Part shown: one piece after another, positions 17,881-24,132 of the stretch
Layout: every line of letters starts with the position of its first letter
Numbering within the stretch: position 1 is the first letter of the stretch
Source of the DNA: Lentilactobacillus raoultii
GTDB taxonomy: Bacteria; Bacillota; Bacilli; Lactobacillales; Lactobacillaceae
Length of the DNA: 58,351 nucleotides
Direction of reading: 5' to 3'
Assembly: GCF_900411375.1 (NCBI RefSeq)
Contig: NZ_LS423004.1
Coordinates: 1-58,351, forward strand
Made by a program: the position numbers and the translations under genes
The notes under the pieces: generated by a model
What the model was told of the DNA's origin: nothing
Seen by the model: the letters and a program-made list of their open reading frames with translations, nothing else
Database searches by the model: none

Positions 17881-18330
17881 ATGAAAGTTCGAGTGGAAAT
17901 AGATAATGAATTAACTGATAAAGAAATCGTGATCAAAACGCCACACTATGATGCTCAAGTGGCGGCGCTGTATCAATCGGTTCAAAAATCATTTGGCCAA
18001 CACCAGCCGCTTGTCTTTTATAAGGGAGCATCAGAGTATTACCTTGATTTGAGCGAAATTCTCTTTTTTGAAACGGACGGGCGGCAGGTCCTTGCACATA
18101 CAAGTCATGATCAGTACGTGATTCATCATCGTTTGTATGAGCTGGAAGAGTTATTGACGGGGCGCTTTGCACGAATTTCCAAATCAGCCATTATTAATCT
18201 TGATCAAATCTATGCTTTGACCCACTCCCTCTCTAGTACAGTAGTTCGTTTTCAAAACTCCCCAAAGCGGGTTTATGTTTCTCGGCGCTATTACAAAGCG
18301 CTGAAAGATCGGTTAGAAAGAAGACGGTAG
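17881..18330 (+). CDS. LytTR-domain transcriptional regulator
   Basis: A 149-residue stand-alone LytTR regulator without a receiver domain. The C-terminal half has the family landmarks YYLDLSEILFFETDGRQV, a YELEELL helix, FARISKSAIINLDQI and YVSRRYYKALKDRL. Such proteins bind direct repeats and are usually encoded with a membrane partner, as here with the next gene 4 bp downstream. Two in-frame ATGs compete: 17872 is 3 nt from AGGGAG and 17881 is 12 nt from it; family N-termini (MKVRVEID) favour 17881. A TATAAT lies at 17841-17846. Confidence 0.88.
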   Translation: MKVRVEIDNELTDKEIVIKTPHYDAQVAALYQSVQKSFGQHQPLVFYKGASEYYLDLSEILFFETDGRQVLAHTSHDQYVIHHRLYELEELLTGRFARISKSAIINLDQIYALTHSLSSTVVRFQNSPKRVYVSRRYYKALKDRLERRR

Positions 18331-18334
18331 AATT

Positions 18335-19084
18335 ATGAGAAAAGCAGTTAGACAACGTTGGTTAGCCGGTTTGGTGTTTTTGTTGGCTGCTCTGGCCTGG
18401 TTGTCGGTTGAAGTTGGGTGGTTAAACTTCCACGTTAGTTTAATGACTTTTTTGGTGACAATTGTTTTAGTGATTATTTTAGGGTCCTGTTTAATCAATT
18501 TAAATGTTTTTGGCAGTGTCTTTTCAGCAGCCTTTTTAGTGATGTTGTACGCAGGACCACTCGGAATTACACGACTCGTCCCATGGACAATTTTAGGCAT
18601 TGCTCTGTTGATCGGAATTGGCTTGTCACTAATTTTGAGACCCCTTATCCATAAGCAACGCTGGAAAAAGTGGCAGCGATGGTTTGACTGGGATGATCAA
18701 AGAAATGACTGGCATCGACCAAATTTTATTGAAAATACCGGTGCTGACGATGGCTCCTATATTCACGTTAATGCTCAGATGGGCAGTGCGGACCGGTATA
18801 TTGAAAGCCAAAATTTCAAACAGGCCGATATTCGAGCCTCAATGGCTGATGTGAATATTTATTTTAATAAGGCCAAGATCAAAGGAGATTCGGCAATCAT
18901 TAATATTGAAGGTTATATGTGCGATATCAACATCACAGTCCCCAGTTATTGGCATGTGGTCAATCATATTGATCCGTATCTGGGTGGCGTTTCTGCCAAC
19001 ACCAAAACGGTAGATCCAAGTCAACCGACAGTCTATCTAAACGGCCGGGTTAGTTTGGGTGATTTGAAAGTATTGTATGCCTAA
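18335..19084 (+). CDS. LiaF-like membrane protein
   Basis: About 249 residues. Four membrane helices occupy the first ~105 residues, then a soluble C-terminal domain with the repeating beta pattern typical of LiaF/DUF2154 (MGSADRYIESQNFKQADIRASMADVNIYF, then DINITVPSYWHV). LiaF proteins restrain cell-envelope stress signalling; in LAB they are often paired with LytTR regulators. It is separated from the upstream regulator by only 4 bp, so the two form a regulator/membrane-sensor pair, probably for envelope stress. A strong terminator follows. Confidence 0.82.
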   Translation: MRKAVRQRWLAGLVFLLAALAWLSVEVGWLNFHVSLMTFLVTIVLVIILGSCLINLNVFGSVFSAAFLVMLYAGPLGITRLVPWTILGIALLIGIGLSLILRPLIHKQRWKKWQRWFDWDDQRNDWHRPNFIENTGADDGSYIHVNAQMGSADRYIESQNFKQADIRASMADVNIYFNKAKIKGDSAIINIEGYMCDINITVPSYWHVVNHIDPYLGGVSANTKTVDPSQPTVYLNGRVSLGDLKVLYA

Positions 19085-19095
19085 GGGAGATTGTT

Positions 19096-19145
19096 AAAAG
19101 CCGCCACAAAAGTAGATTTTTTAACTTACTTTTACGGCGGCTTTT
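19096..19145 (+). terminator. Terminator of the LytTR-LiaF operon
   Basis: AAAAGCCGCC (19096-19105) pairs with GGCGGCTTTT (19136-19145). Confidence 0.8.
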
Positions 19146-19152
19146 CGTTGAT

Positions 19153-19452
19153 CTAGATATCTCCATGGCGGCCAGTATCCAAAAATCGAATTTGGTCACC
19201 TTGATAATCGTAAATTAGCAACCATTCTCCCTTAATGAATAAAGCACGTTGCGGTTTTCGATTCTTAATAACGTGGTCATCATATCGCTCATCAGGGCGT
19301 CGGCCACTGGTAAGAATGGTTTCAATGGCTTTAAATTCGGCTTCGGAATAGCGGTTGGCTCGAATCATATTTCGATAATGTTTTTTGAAACGTGATTGGT
19401 ATTTTACCCGATATTTCGTAATATTCACTTCTTTGTCATGGACTTTAAGCAC
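19153..19452 (-). CDS. YafQ-like type II toxin, without an adjacent antitoxin
   Basis: The product (99 residues from the GTG, or 91 from an internal GTG at 19428) has the RelE/YafQ layout: YQSRFKKHYRNMIRANRY, then LTSGRRPDERYDDHVIK, PQRALFIKGEWLLIYDY and the C-terminal IRFLDTGRHGDI. YafQ-family toxins are ribosome-dependent mRNA endonucleases, and the catalytic region normally has His residues near the end, one of which (GRHGD) is visible. DinJ/RelB-type antitoxin genes normally precede them; the upstream DNA holds only the small-RNA terminator. A TATAAT sits right before the GTG. Confidence 0.78.
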   Translation of the reverse strand: MLKVHDKEVNITKYRVKYQSRFKKHYRNMIRANRYSEAEFKAIETILTSGRRPDERYDDHVIKNRKPQRALFIKGEWLLIYDYQGDQIRFLDTGRHGDI

Positions 19453-19464
19453 ATTATACCAAAT

Positions 19465-19577
19465 AAAAAGCCAAGGCTGGGGGGCCTTGGCTTCGTAGTA
19501 TCAATATTCTGAGGGGAATATGAATATGAAAAGTAACAAATTAATGGGGGTTAATTTATCACCTATCTCTTCTTCAT
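19465..19577 (-). ncRNA. Candidate small RNA A with C-rich loops
   Basis: A minus-strand unit of about 113 nt, starting ~7 nt after a -10 box (19589-19584) and ending in an intrinsic terminator (GCCAAGGC / GCCTTGGC with loop CCCCCA, then TTTTT). Two further hairpins present C-rich loops: AAATTAA/TTAATTT around CCCCCA and ATATTC/GAATAT around CCCTCA. Sequence and structure match units B and C nearby. Only a 21-codon ORF on the opposite strand is present, and it lacks support. C-rich loops of this kind pair with Shine-Dalgarno sequences in known Gram-positive sRNAs. Confidence 0.7.
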
Positions 19578-19583
19578 GTTTTT

Positions 19584-19637
19584 AATATACAGGATAAATT
19601 TAAACAAAAAAGGACGAAACTGTGAATATTTTGTGAT
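19584..19637 (-). promoter_or_regulatory. PhoP/OmpR-type promoter of sRNA A
   Basis: On the minus strand: ATCACA (19637-19632), 5 nt, TTCACA (19626-19621), two degenerate boxes in the same 11-bp phase, 9 nt, then -10 TATATT (19589-19584). The distance from first box to -10 is identical in the three sRNA units and in the 53.1 kb gene. No usable -35 is present, which suggests activator dependence. Confidence 0.6.
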
Positions 19638-19727
19638 TTCTTTGGCGACACCTTTAAGAAAGTGGAAAAACAGTCGGAAATTTCTTAAATTCTATTGACA
19701 AATGGTGAAATTGTTTGAACTAAAACC

Positions 19728-19865
19728 AAAAAAGAAAAGGTGTGGGGGCACCTTTTCTTTGCTAATATCTTTATTAATTTGAGGGGGAAATGAAAGTGAA
19801 GCCAAAATAACCTGAATTTCGTTTTTAGTGGAAATTAATTAACGGTTCTTTGACATCTCTTCACT
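19728..19865 (-). ncRNA. Candidate small RNA B with C-rich loops
   Basis: A minus-strand unit of about 138 nt. The terminator stem AAAGAAAAGGTG with its partner CACCTTTTCTTT encloses CCCCC and is followed by TTTTTT. An internal ATTT/AAAT hairpin exposes CCCCCTC, and AATTTC/GAAATT forms a third stem. No convincing ORF. It is the central copy of three tandem homologous units. Confidence 0.7.
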
Positions 19866-19871
19866 GTCTAT

Positions 19872-19925
19872 AATGTACTCTAAAATTGTAACGAAATTAT
19901 GCTCAAAATGTGAAGAAAGTGTGAA
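19872..19925 (-). promoter_or_regulatory. PhoP/OmpR-type promoter of sRNA B
   Basis: Minus strand: TTCACA (19925-19920), CTTTC, TTCACA (19914-19909), TTTTG, AGCATA (19903-19898), ATTTC, GTTACA (19892-19887), 9 nt, -10 TACATT (19877-19872). Four hexamers with exact 11-bp period. Confidence 0.65.
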
Positions 19926-20083
19926 GATCGTCAAAACCGTTGAAGGGCAAGCCATTAGACGCCCTCAAAAAGGGTGGATTTTGCTTAAATGATCTTGCTG
20001 GACACTTTTTAGTCGAAAAAGGGGGCAAAGGTGATACGCTTACATTGATACAAAAGTAATATGTTTCCTACTTTTTTCACCAC

Positions 20084-20222
20084 AAAAAAAGATAAGACAC
20101 GGGGATGTCTTATCTTGATACCTATATTCTAGGGGAAGAATATGAATACAAAAGTAATAAATTAAATTAAAGGGGGATTTAATTTATTGCGGCATGAGTG
20201 AACTTACTTACCTCATGCAACA
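20084..20222 (-). ncRNA. Candidate small RNA C with C-rich loops
   Basis: A minus-strand unit of about 139 nt with four hairpins: GCATGAG/CTCATGC at the 5' end; AAATTAAA/TTTAATTT around TCCCCC; ATATTCT/AGAATAT around TCCCCT; and the terminator AGATAAGACA/TGTCTTATCT around TCCCC(G) followed by TTTTTTT. Three loops carry UCCCC. It is homologous to units A and B and diverges from the esterase gene. Confidence 0.75.
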
Positions 20223-20228
20223 GCTATA

Positions 20229-20282
20229 ACTATATAGGTGAGTTGTTTCCAAATAGTGAAATTTTTGTGAAGATTTTGTGAA
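20229..20282 (-). promoter_or_regulatory. PhoP/OmpR-type promoter of sRNA C
   Basis: Minus strand: TTCACA (20282-20277), AAATC, TTCACA (20271-20266), AAAAT, TTCACT (20260-20255), ATTTG, GAAACA (20249-20244), 9 nt, -10 TATAGT (20234-20229). This is the best copy of the shared promoter. Confidence 0.7.
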
Positions 20283-20369
20283 TTTATCGATTATTTTAGG
20301 AAATATATATGGATCTTTGCGTCAATTATGACATTTATGACATAAATTTAATTGTTGGGAGTGTTTGAA

Positions 20370-21218
20370 ATGAGTTTCATGGCAAAAAGATTGCTCAAAA
20401 AATTTAAAAAAAAGGATTACAAAACAACGGTTAACCATATTTTTTTACATCCTAATCAAAAAGTCAGCTTGTTTACGGACAAAAAGTTTAATCAGCAGAT
20501 TCATCTGATGAATTATGGCCAGGTCGTGACACTGCAGCCGACCGATCATCCTGATAATCAAATTTTATATTTTCATGGTGGTGCTTTTACCGTGCCGATG
20601 AATGCAGATCAGCTGGAGATGATTACTAAAATTGCAACTAAGGCGAACAGTTTGGTGCAGGTAGTTGATTTCCCGTTATTGCCAACGAATTCCTCTGCTG
20701 ATCTCTTGGCATCGGCTCAAGCTGCCTTTGAGTTTGCCAAGACCAAGTCGTTGCCAATTTTTATTGTCGCTGATTCCGCTGGAGCTGCTTTGGCCATGCA
20801 GGTGTTGATTCGGCACGCAGATCAGATCGGTGGGACGTCGCTAATTTCTCCTTGGTTGGATATGGGATTAGAAGCGCCGGAGCTGGCAGCACGGGAAGCG
20901 ACAGACGTCATGTTATCGCTGTCAGTGCTGCGACAAATTGGCAGGCAGTTCGCTGCTGATTTAACTGATGAAAATTGGTCAGATGTATTTAATCCGCAAA
21001 ATTTAGAAGTTGGTAAAATTCAAATTTTTTACGGAGAAAATGAATTATTGGCACCGGTTAACCGAAAATTTATTGCTGCCCTTAATCAGGCAGCCAATGC
21101 TGAAGTAGAAGTGACGGCTTTTAAGGATGGGTTTCATGATTATAGTTTATGGTTTAAATTGCCGGAAACCAAAAAAACCTTTAAGAAAATTGTGGAATTT
21201 ATTCGATCGTTAGTTTAA
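20370..21218 (+). CDS. Alpha/beta-hydrolase esterase (HSL-like)
   Basis: A 282-residue hydrolase with the oxyanion-hole motif YFHGGAF (about 70-76), the nucleophile elbow VADSAGAALAM (catalytic Ser), an acidic residue around GENELLAPV and the catalytic His in DGFHDYS. This is the arrangement of the hormone-sensitive-lipase esterase group, which acts on short acyl esters. The ATG at 20370 follows TGGGAGTG by 6-7 nt; the TTG at 20352 has no RBS. It is divergent from sRNA C, and its end overlaps the convergent YczE-like gene by 4 bp. Natural substrate unknown. Confidence 0.83.
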   Translation: MSFMAKRLLKKFKKKDYKTTVNHIFLHPNQKVSLFTDKKFNQQIHLMNYGQVVTLQPTDHPDNQILYFHGGAFTVPMNADQLEMITKIATKANSLVQVVDFPLLPTNSSADLLASAQAAFEFAKTKSLPIFIVADSAGAALAMQVLIRHADQIGGTSLISPWLDMGLEAPELAAREATDVMLSLSVLRQIGRQFAADLTDENWSDVFNPQNLEVGKIQIFYGENELLAPVNRKFIAALNQAANAEVEVTAFKDGFHDYSLWFKLPETKKTFKKIVEFIRSLV

Positions 21219-21871
21219 AGGTCCACATGATGTTTAAGCTTTGGAAAGGCGTGGGTATCCGACCACTTCATCATAGAGCCTTGGAAAATAAGCGCAAAGG
21301 CAGTTCCAAAGCCGATCGCAAAAACTTTGCCGGTAAACAGGTAGGCCAACGTTGAAATGATCACGGGTGGAATATAACTTAACCACTGCGATAGGACCGC
21401 GCTGCCCGAGATATATTTAAACCGAATAATGTAGGCCAGGTCATCGTTTGGGTGCATGATTAAATTTTCACGGGAATACATGGAAACGGCCATGGCCACG
21501 CAGAAGAGACCAATCATATCTAAAATTAGCCGTAGCCAAAAGCTATATGTAGGCACTCCTAAGGAATCAAAAATCCATTGAAAAAATTGAACCAGGTAGC
21601 TGAATGGAATGGTGTAAAGCAGGTTGGACACAAATCTGCGACGATCAAACGAACCGATCATCAGCTGGTTGGTAATGGTGACGATAATCCCATATAGGAA
21701 GAGGGTGGTCCCCAGCGAAATGTTGATCCACTTGGAAAGATTAACTGCCGAAGCTGTCCATACAGCGCTTCCCAGATTGGAAGAAATTGCCAGAGCATTT
21801 CCAGCAGAATTAATAATGATGGAAAGGCACAAGTAATTAAACCGCTGATTAAAATCTTGAATTTTAGCCAT
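21215..21871 (-). CDS. YczE/YyaS-type integral membrane protein
   Basis: About 218 residues with five or six membrane helices. The opening INSAGNALAISSNLGSAVW followed by LFLYGIIVTITNQ is the pattern of the YczE/YyaS/YitT group of unknown transport or sensing function. The start is taken as the ATG at 21871 behind GAGGAG (spacing somewhat long, 13 nt); a TTG at 21892 overlaps that RBS. Repeat array 1 lies directly upstream, so any 5' leader would contain it. Confidence 0.75.
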   Translation of the reverse strand: MAKIQDFNQRFNYLCLSIIINSAGNALAISSNLGSAVWTASAVNLSKWINISLGTTLFLYGIIVTITNQLMIGSFDRRRFVSNLLYTIPFSYLVQFFQWIFDSLGVPTYSFWLRLILDMIGLFCVAMAVSMYSRENLIMHPNDDLAYIIRFKYISGSAVLSQWLSYIPPVIISTLAYLFTGKVFAIGFGTAFALIFQGSMMKWSDTHAFPKLKHHVDL

Positions 21872-21942
21872 TTTATTTTTAAATCTCCTCAAAAATTTCA
21901 GTACGACTTATTGTATAATAATCTTTTGGGTTTGAAAATGAT

Positions 21943-22224
21943 AGTGAGCGGACAAAAAGCGGTTAACACCCGGAGGATAAGGCGTCGATTGGGGAAATCC
22001 TGGTTCTGGATTTTTCCAATCGATCCCTTATCTGAAGTGGTCTTGCTTTTTGGTAGCTGTCCTAAAATAGTGAGCGGATCCAAGCGGTTAGACTCCGGAA
22101 TGTAAGGCGTTAGATGGGGAAATCCCGGGCCTGGATTTTTTCATCTAATCCCTTACATGCAGGGGTCTACTTGGAGGAGCTGTCCTAGGAAAAGTGAGTG
22201 GAGCAAAGCGGTTAACACTTTGGA
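21943..22224 (+). repeat. Covarying hairpin repeat, array 1 (two units plus a left-end remnant)
   Basis: Unit 1 (21943-22064): outer helix AAAAAGC/GCTTTTT, then GATAAGG/CCTTATC, TCGATTGG/CCAATCGA and AAATCC/GGATTT. Unit 2 (22069-22187): CCAAG/CTTGG, TAGAC/GTCTA, ATGTAAGG/CCTTACAT, TTAGATG/CATCTAA, AAATCC/GGATTT. A lone left end (22191-22224, AGTGAGTGGAGCAAAGCGG...) closes the array. Unit 1 has changed both arms of the outer and third helices relative to other copies. Confidence 0.9.
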
Positions 22225-22315
22225 AACAAACCTAACACCAATCCTTAAATCACAGGTCTAATTGATTCAATTACTGAATTAATCATGTTAACATTTATGA
22301 TAAGAAGGTGATCTT

Positions 22316-22936
22316 GTGGAAAAAGCATATTCAGAAGTTGAAGCAGAAAAAAACTTCGAAAAAAATCGCCTTTGGTTTGGTCGCTTTAAAACGACTCGTT
22401 CATTTCAAAAGCTGACAAAACCGGAAAAGGTAGCTGCAAAGTATGTCACACAGGCATTTGTTGGTTTAGCCTATCGGTATGAGTTACGGGAACCGCGACG
22501 TTACACTGCTAAGTTGGTTAGGGAAGTATTACTGGAGTTATTCCCTAAAAGAATTGCGGCCACTAACGTCTTTTTTACTTCAGTTATTCCTGTCATGCGG
22601 AGGTACTTCATCTTTTTAGGGGTTCAGCACAAGATCAGCAATGCCAAAACGTTAGTCCGTGCAATTGATGAAGTTAATACTCAACAATTGCTGGATGCAC
22701 ATCAAAATCACCAAAATTGGGATGCCCATAAGACAGAAGCAATGTCGATTTTAATGGGGGCTGAAGAACACGTGGCTCCCAAAAAGATAACCATCTTGGA
22801 GGATGATTATAATATGGGCGTTCCAATCAGATTCTGCTTTGATTTGGGTGTTTACCACAAACCCAAGAATATTATTTTACTGACAGAAGGGTTACGAAAG
22901 AAATTTGAACAAATTCTTTATGAAAAACACAACTAA
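22316..22936 (+). CDS. Hypothetical protein, 206 residues
   Basis: Starts with GTG behind AAGGTG. A soluble, basic, mainly helical protein; N-terminal KNRLWFGRFKTTRSFQKLTKPEKVAAKYV, no membrane segment, no motif I recognise. It ends at a strong terminator and has repeat arrays on both sides (21.9 and 23.3 kb). Codon use looks ordinary for the window. Function unknown. Confidence 0.7.
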   Translation: MEKAYSEVEAEKNFEKNRLWFGRFKTTRSFQKLTKPEKVAAKYVTQAFVGLAYRYELREPRRYTAKLVREVLLELFPKRIAATNVFFTSVIPVMRRYFIFLGVQHKISNAKTLVRAIDEVNTQQLLDAHQNHQNWDAHKTEAMSILMGAEEHVAPKKITILEDDYNMGVPIRFCFDLGVYHKPKNIILLTEGLRKKFEQILYEKHN

Positions 22937-22965
22937 TCTTAATTTAATCAACAGAAGGCAACAAT

Positions 22966-23014
22966 AATCCCCTTTCAAAACCAGTTGAAAAACTGGTTCT
23001 TGAAAGGGGATTTT
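22966..23014. terminator. Bidirectional terminator after the 206-residue gene
   Basis: AATCCCCTTTCAA (22966-22978) pairs with TTGAAAGGGGATT (23000-23012); an inner CCAGTT/AACTGG stem extends the hairpin. T-runs are present on both strands. Confidence 0.85.
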
Positions 23015-23022
23015 GATTATGG

Positions 23023-23229
23023 TTAATTGAATTCTTTGATTTTAATAATCTCACTCAGCTTGATGGCAGTTACTCCTTTGGCTGGGCGGTTAATATAGGC
23101 CCGATCATCGTTCACTGCTGCAACGGTACCGGTAATATGACCATTGCTGGTGATCAGCATCACTAATTTCTGAGTTTTGTAAGCATTAATTAATTCGTTT
23201 GAAAAGTCTTTTGACGTAATTGTCATCAT
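23023..23229 (-). CDS. Small Sm-like (LSm-fold) protein, function unknown
   Basis: A 68-residue protein starting at ATG 23229, with GAGG 5-6 nt upstream (the GTG at 23235 lies within that RBS). After a helical N-terminus, the segment LVMLITSNGHITGTVAAVNDDRAYINR...IKLSEIIKIKEF alternates short strands with Gly and Asn/Asp turns, much like an Sm-fold barrel with an N-terminal helix. This is structural intuition only; Hfq key residues are not obviously present. Monocistronic, next to repeat array 2. Confidence 0.6.
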   Translation of the reverse strand: MMTITSKDFSNELINAYKTQKLVMLITSNGHITGTVAAVNDDRAYINRPAKGVTAIKLSEIIKIKEFN

Positions 23230-23282
23230 TTTCACCTCGATAATAACCTTAAGTATAGTGCAGGAAGAAGCAAAAAGTAAAG

Positions 23283-23600
23283 AGTGAGCGAAACTAAGCG
23301 ATTAGATTCCGAAGTGTAAGGCGTCAGGTGGGGAAATCCCGGGTTTGGATTTTTCCACCTGATCCCTTACATGCAGGGATCTGCTTGGTGTAGCTGTCCT
23401 AAGAAGAGTGAGTGAAACCAAGCGGTTAGCATCTGGAGTATAAGGCGTTGATTTGGGAAAGCCTGGGCTTGGCTTTTTCAAATCAATCCCTTATACGGAA
23501 CGATGCTGCTTGGCATAACTGTCCTAAGAAGAGTGAGCGAAACCAAGCGGTTAGATTCTGAAATGTAAGGTGTCAATCCGGGGAATTTCGGATCTGGTTT
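23283..23600 (+). repeat. Covarying hairpin repeat, array 2 (two units plus a partial third)
   Basis: Unit 3 (23283-23402): P4 CAGGTGG/CCACCTG, P5 AAATCC/GGATTT. Unit 4 (23407-23526): CCAAGC/GCTTGG, GCATC/GATGC, GTATAAGG/CCTTATAC, TTGATTTG/CAAATCAA, AAAGCC/GGCTTT. Unit 5 (23531-~23600) keeps the left half and then degenerates. Unit 4 has changed both arms of at least three helices relative to unit 3. Confidence 0.9.
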
Positions 23601-23639
23601 CTTAAAATTCATCTCCAATACAACTTTTACTGTCACTTT

Positions 23640-23668
23640 TTTCAATTTAGCGCTAAAGTGGATATATA
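23640..23668 (+). promoter_or_regulatory. Possible promoter with palindromic operator
   Basis: TTTAGCGCTAAA (23646-23657) is a perfect 12-bp palindrome placed between a weak -35 (TTTCAA, 23640-23645) and a -10 (TATATA, 23663-23668) in front of the 84-residue gene. Confidence 0.4.
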
Positions 23669-23687
23669 GTGAGACAAGTGAGGTGAA

Positions 23688-23942
23688 ATGAACATGGAGA
23701 TGACGGAACGCCAATTAATCCAGGAAATTTTAAACACCGTCGATGTGATTTATAAGTTTGTCAACACCGATGATGATAAAAAGGAATACGAGATTGTGAT
23801 TAATCGTCAGGATGGTGACAAACGACCACTCGAAGAGATTAATAAAGAAATCAAGCATTACTTTACCGACGCTAACTTTAGTTATGACGAGCAACTGAAT
23901 ACAAGCGACGGTGACGATATTCATGTTGACGTAAAACGTTAA
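23688..23942 (+). CDS. Small acidic hypothetical protein
   Basis: 84 residues (78 if the second ATG at 23694 is used; GAGG at 23680-23683 fits either). Acidic and soluble, with NTDDDKKEYEIVINRQDGDKRPLEEINKEIKHYF in the middle. No recognised domain. It has its own terminator and a palindromic site upstream, so it is likely expressed as a single gene. Confidence 0.65.
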   Translation: MNMEMTERQLIQEILNTVDVIYKFVNTDDDKKEYEIVINRQDGDKRPLEEINKEIKHYFTDANFSYDEQLNTSDGDDIHVDVKR

Positions 23943-24001
23943 TTGGTCTAGTTGTCTGATTCTTCTAAATCATTAATTACTAGGCAATTTGAACTAAGTA
24001 G

Positions 24002-24035
24002 TGCATTATGGTATAGTTCATAATGTGCTTTTTTG
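24002..24035 (+). terminator. Terminator of the 84-residue gene
   Basis: GCATTATG (24003-24010) pairs with CATAATGTGC (24019-24028), followed by TTTTTT. Confidence 0.85.
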
Positions 24036-24100
24036 TTAAGAAAATGGGATTGTCAAACAATTAATTCGGCGCGATTCATGGTACTATTTTTTCATAATAA

Positions 24101-24114
24101 TGAAATCGTTTCCG
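24101..24114 (+). promoter_or_regulatory. cre-like site before glpK
   Basis: TGAAATCGTTTCCG matches 12 of 14 cre positions and lies just before the glpK RBS (CGGAGGG). Confidence 0.4.
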
Positions 24115-24132
24115 ACGATCGGAGGGAATTAG

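Noticed and set aside
19510-20178. Short plus-strand ORFs (7-21 codons) behind AGGGG sequences in each sRNA unit
   Set aside because: They are the complements of the C-rich loops, differ in length and sequence between units, and the T-runs of the terminators show transcription on the minus strand.
21943-22224. Repeat units as T-box leaders or riboswitches
   Set aside because: No T-box sequence, specifier loop or known aptamer blocks, and several arrays are not in a 5' leader (array 6 follows a stop codon; array 5 follows thiE).
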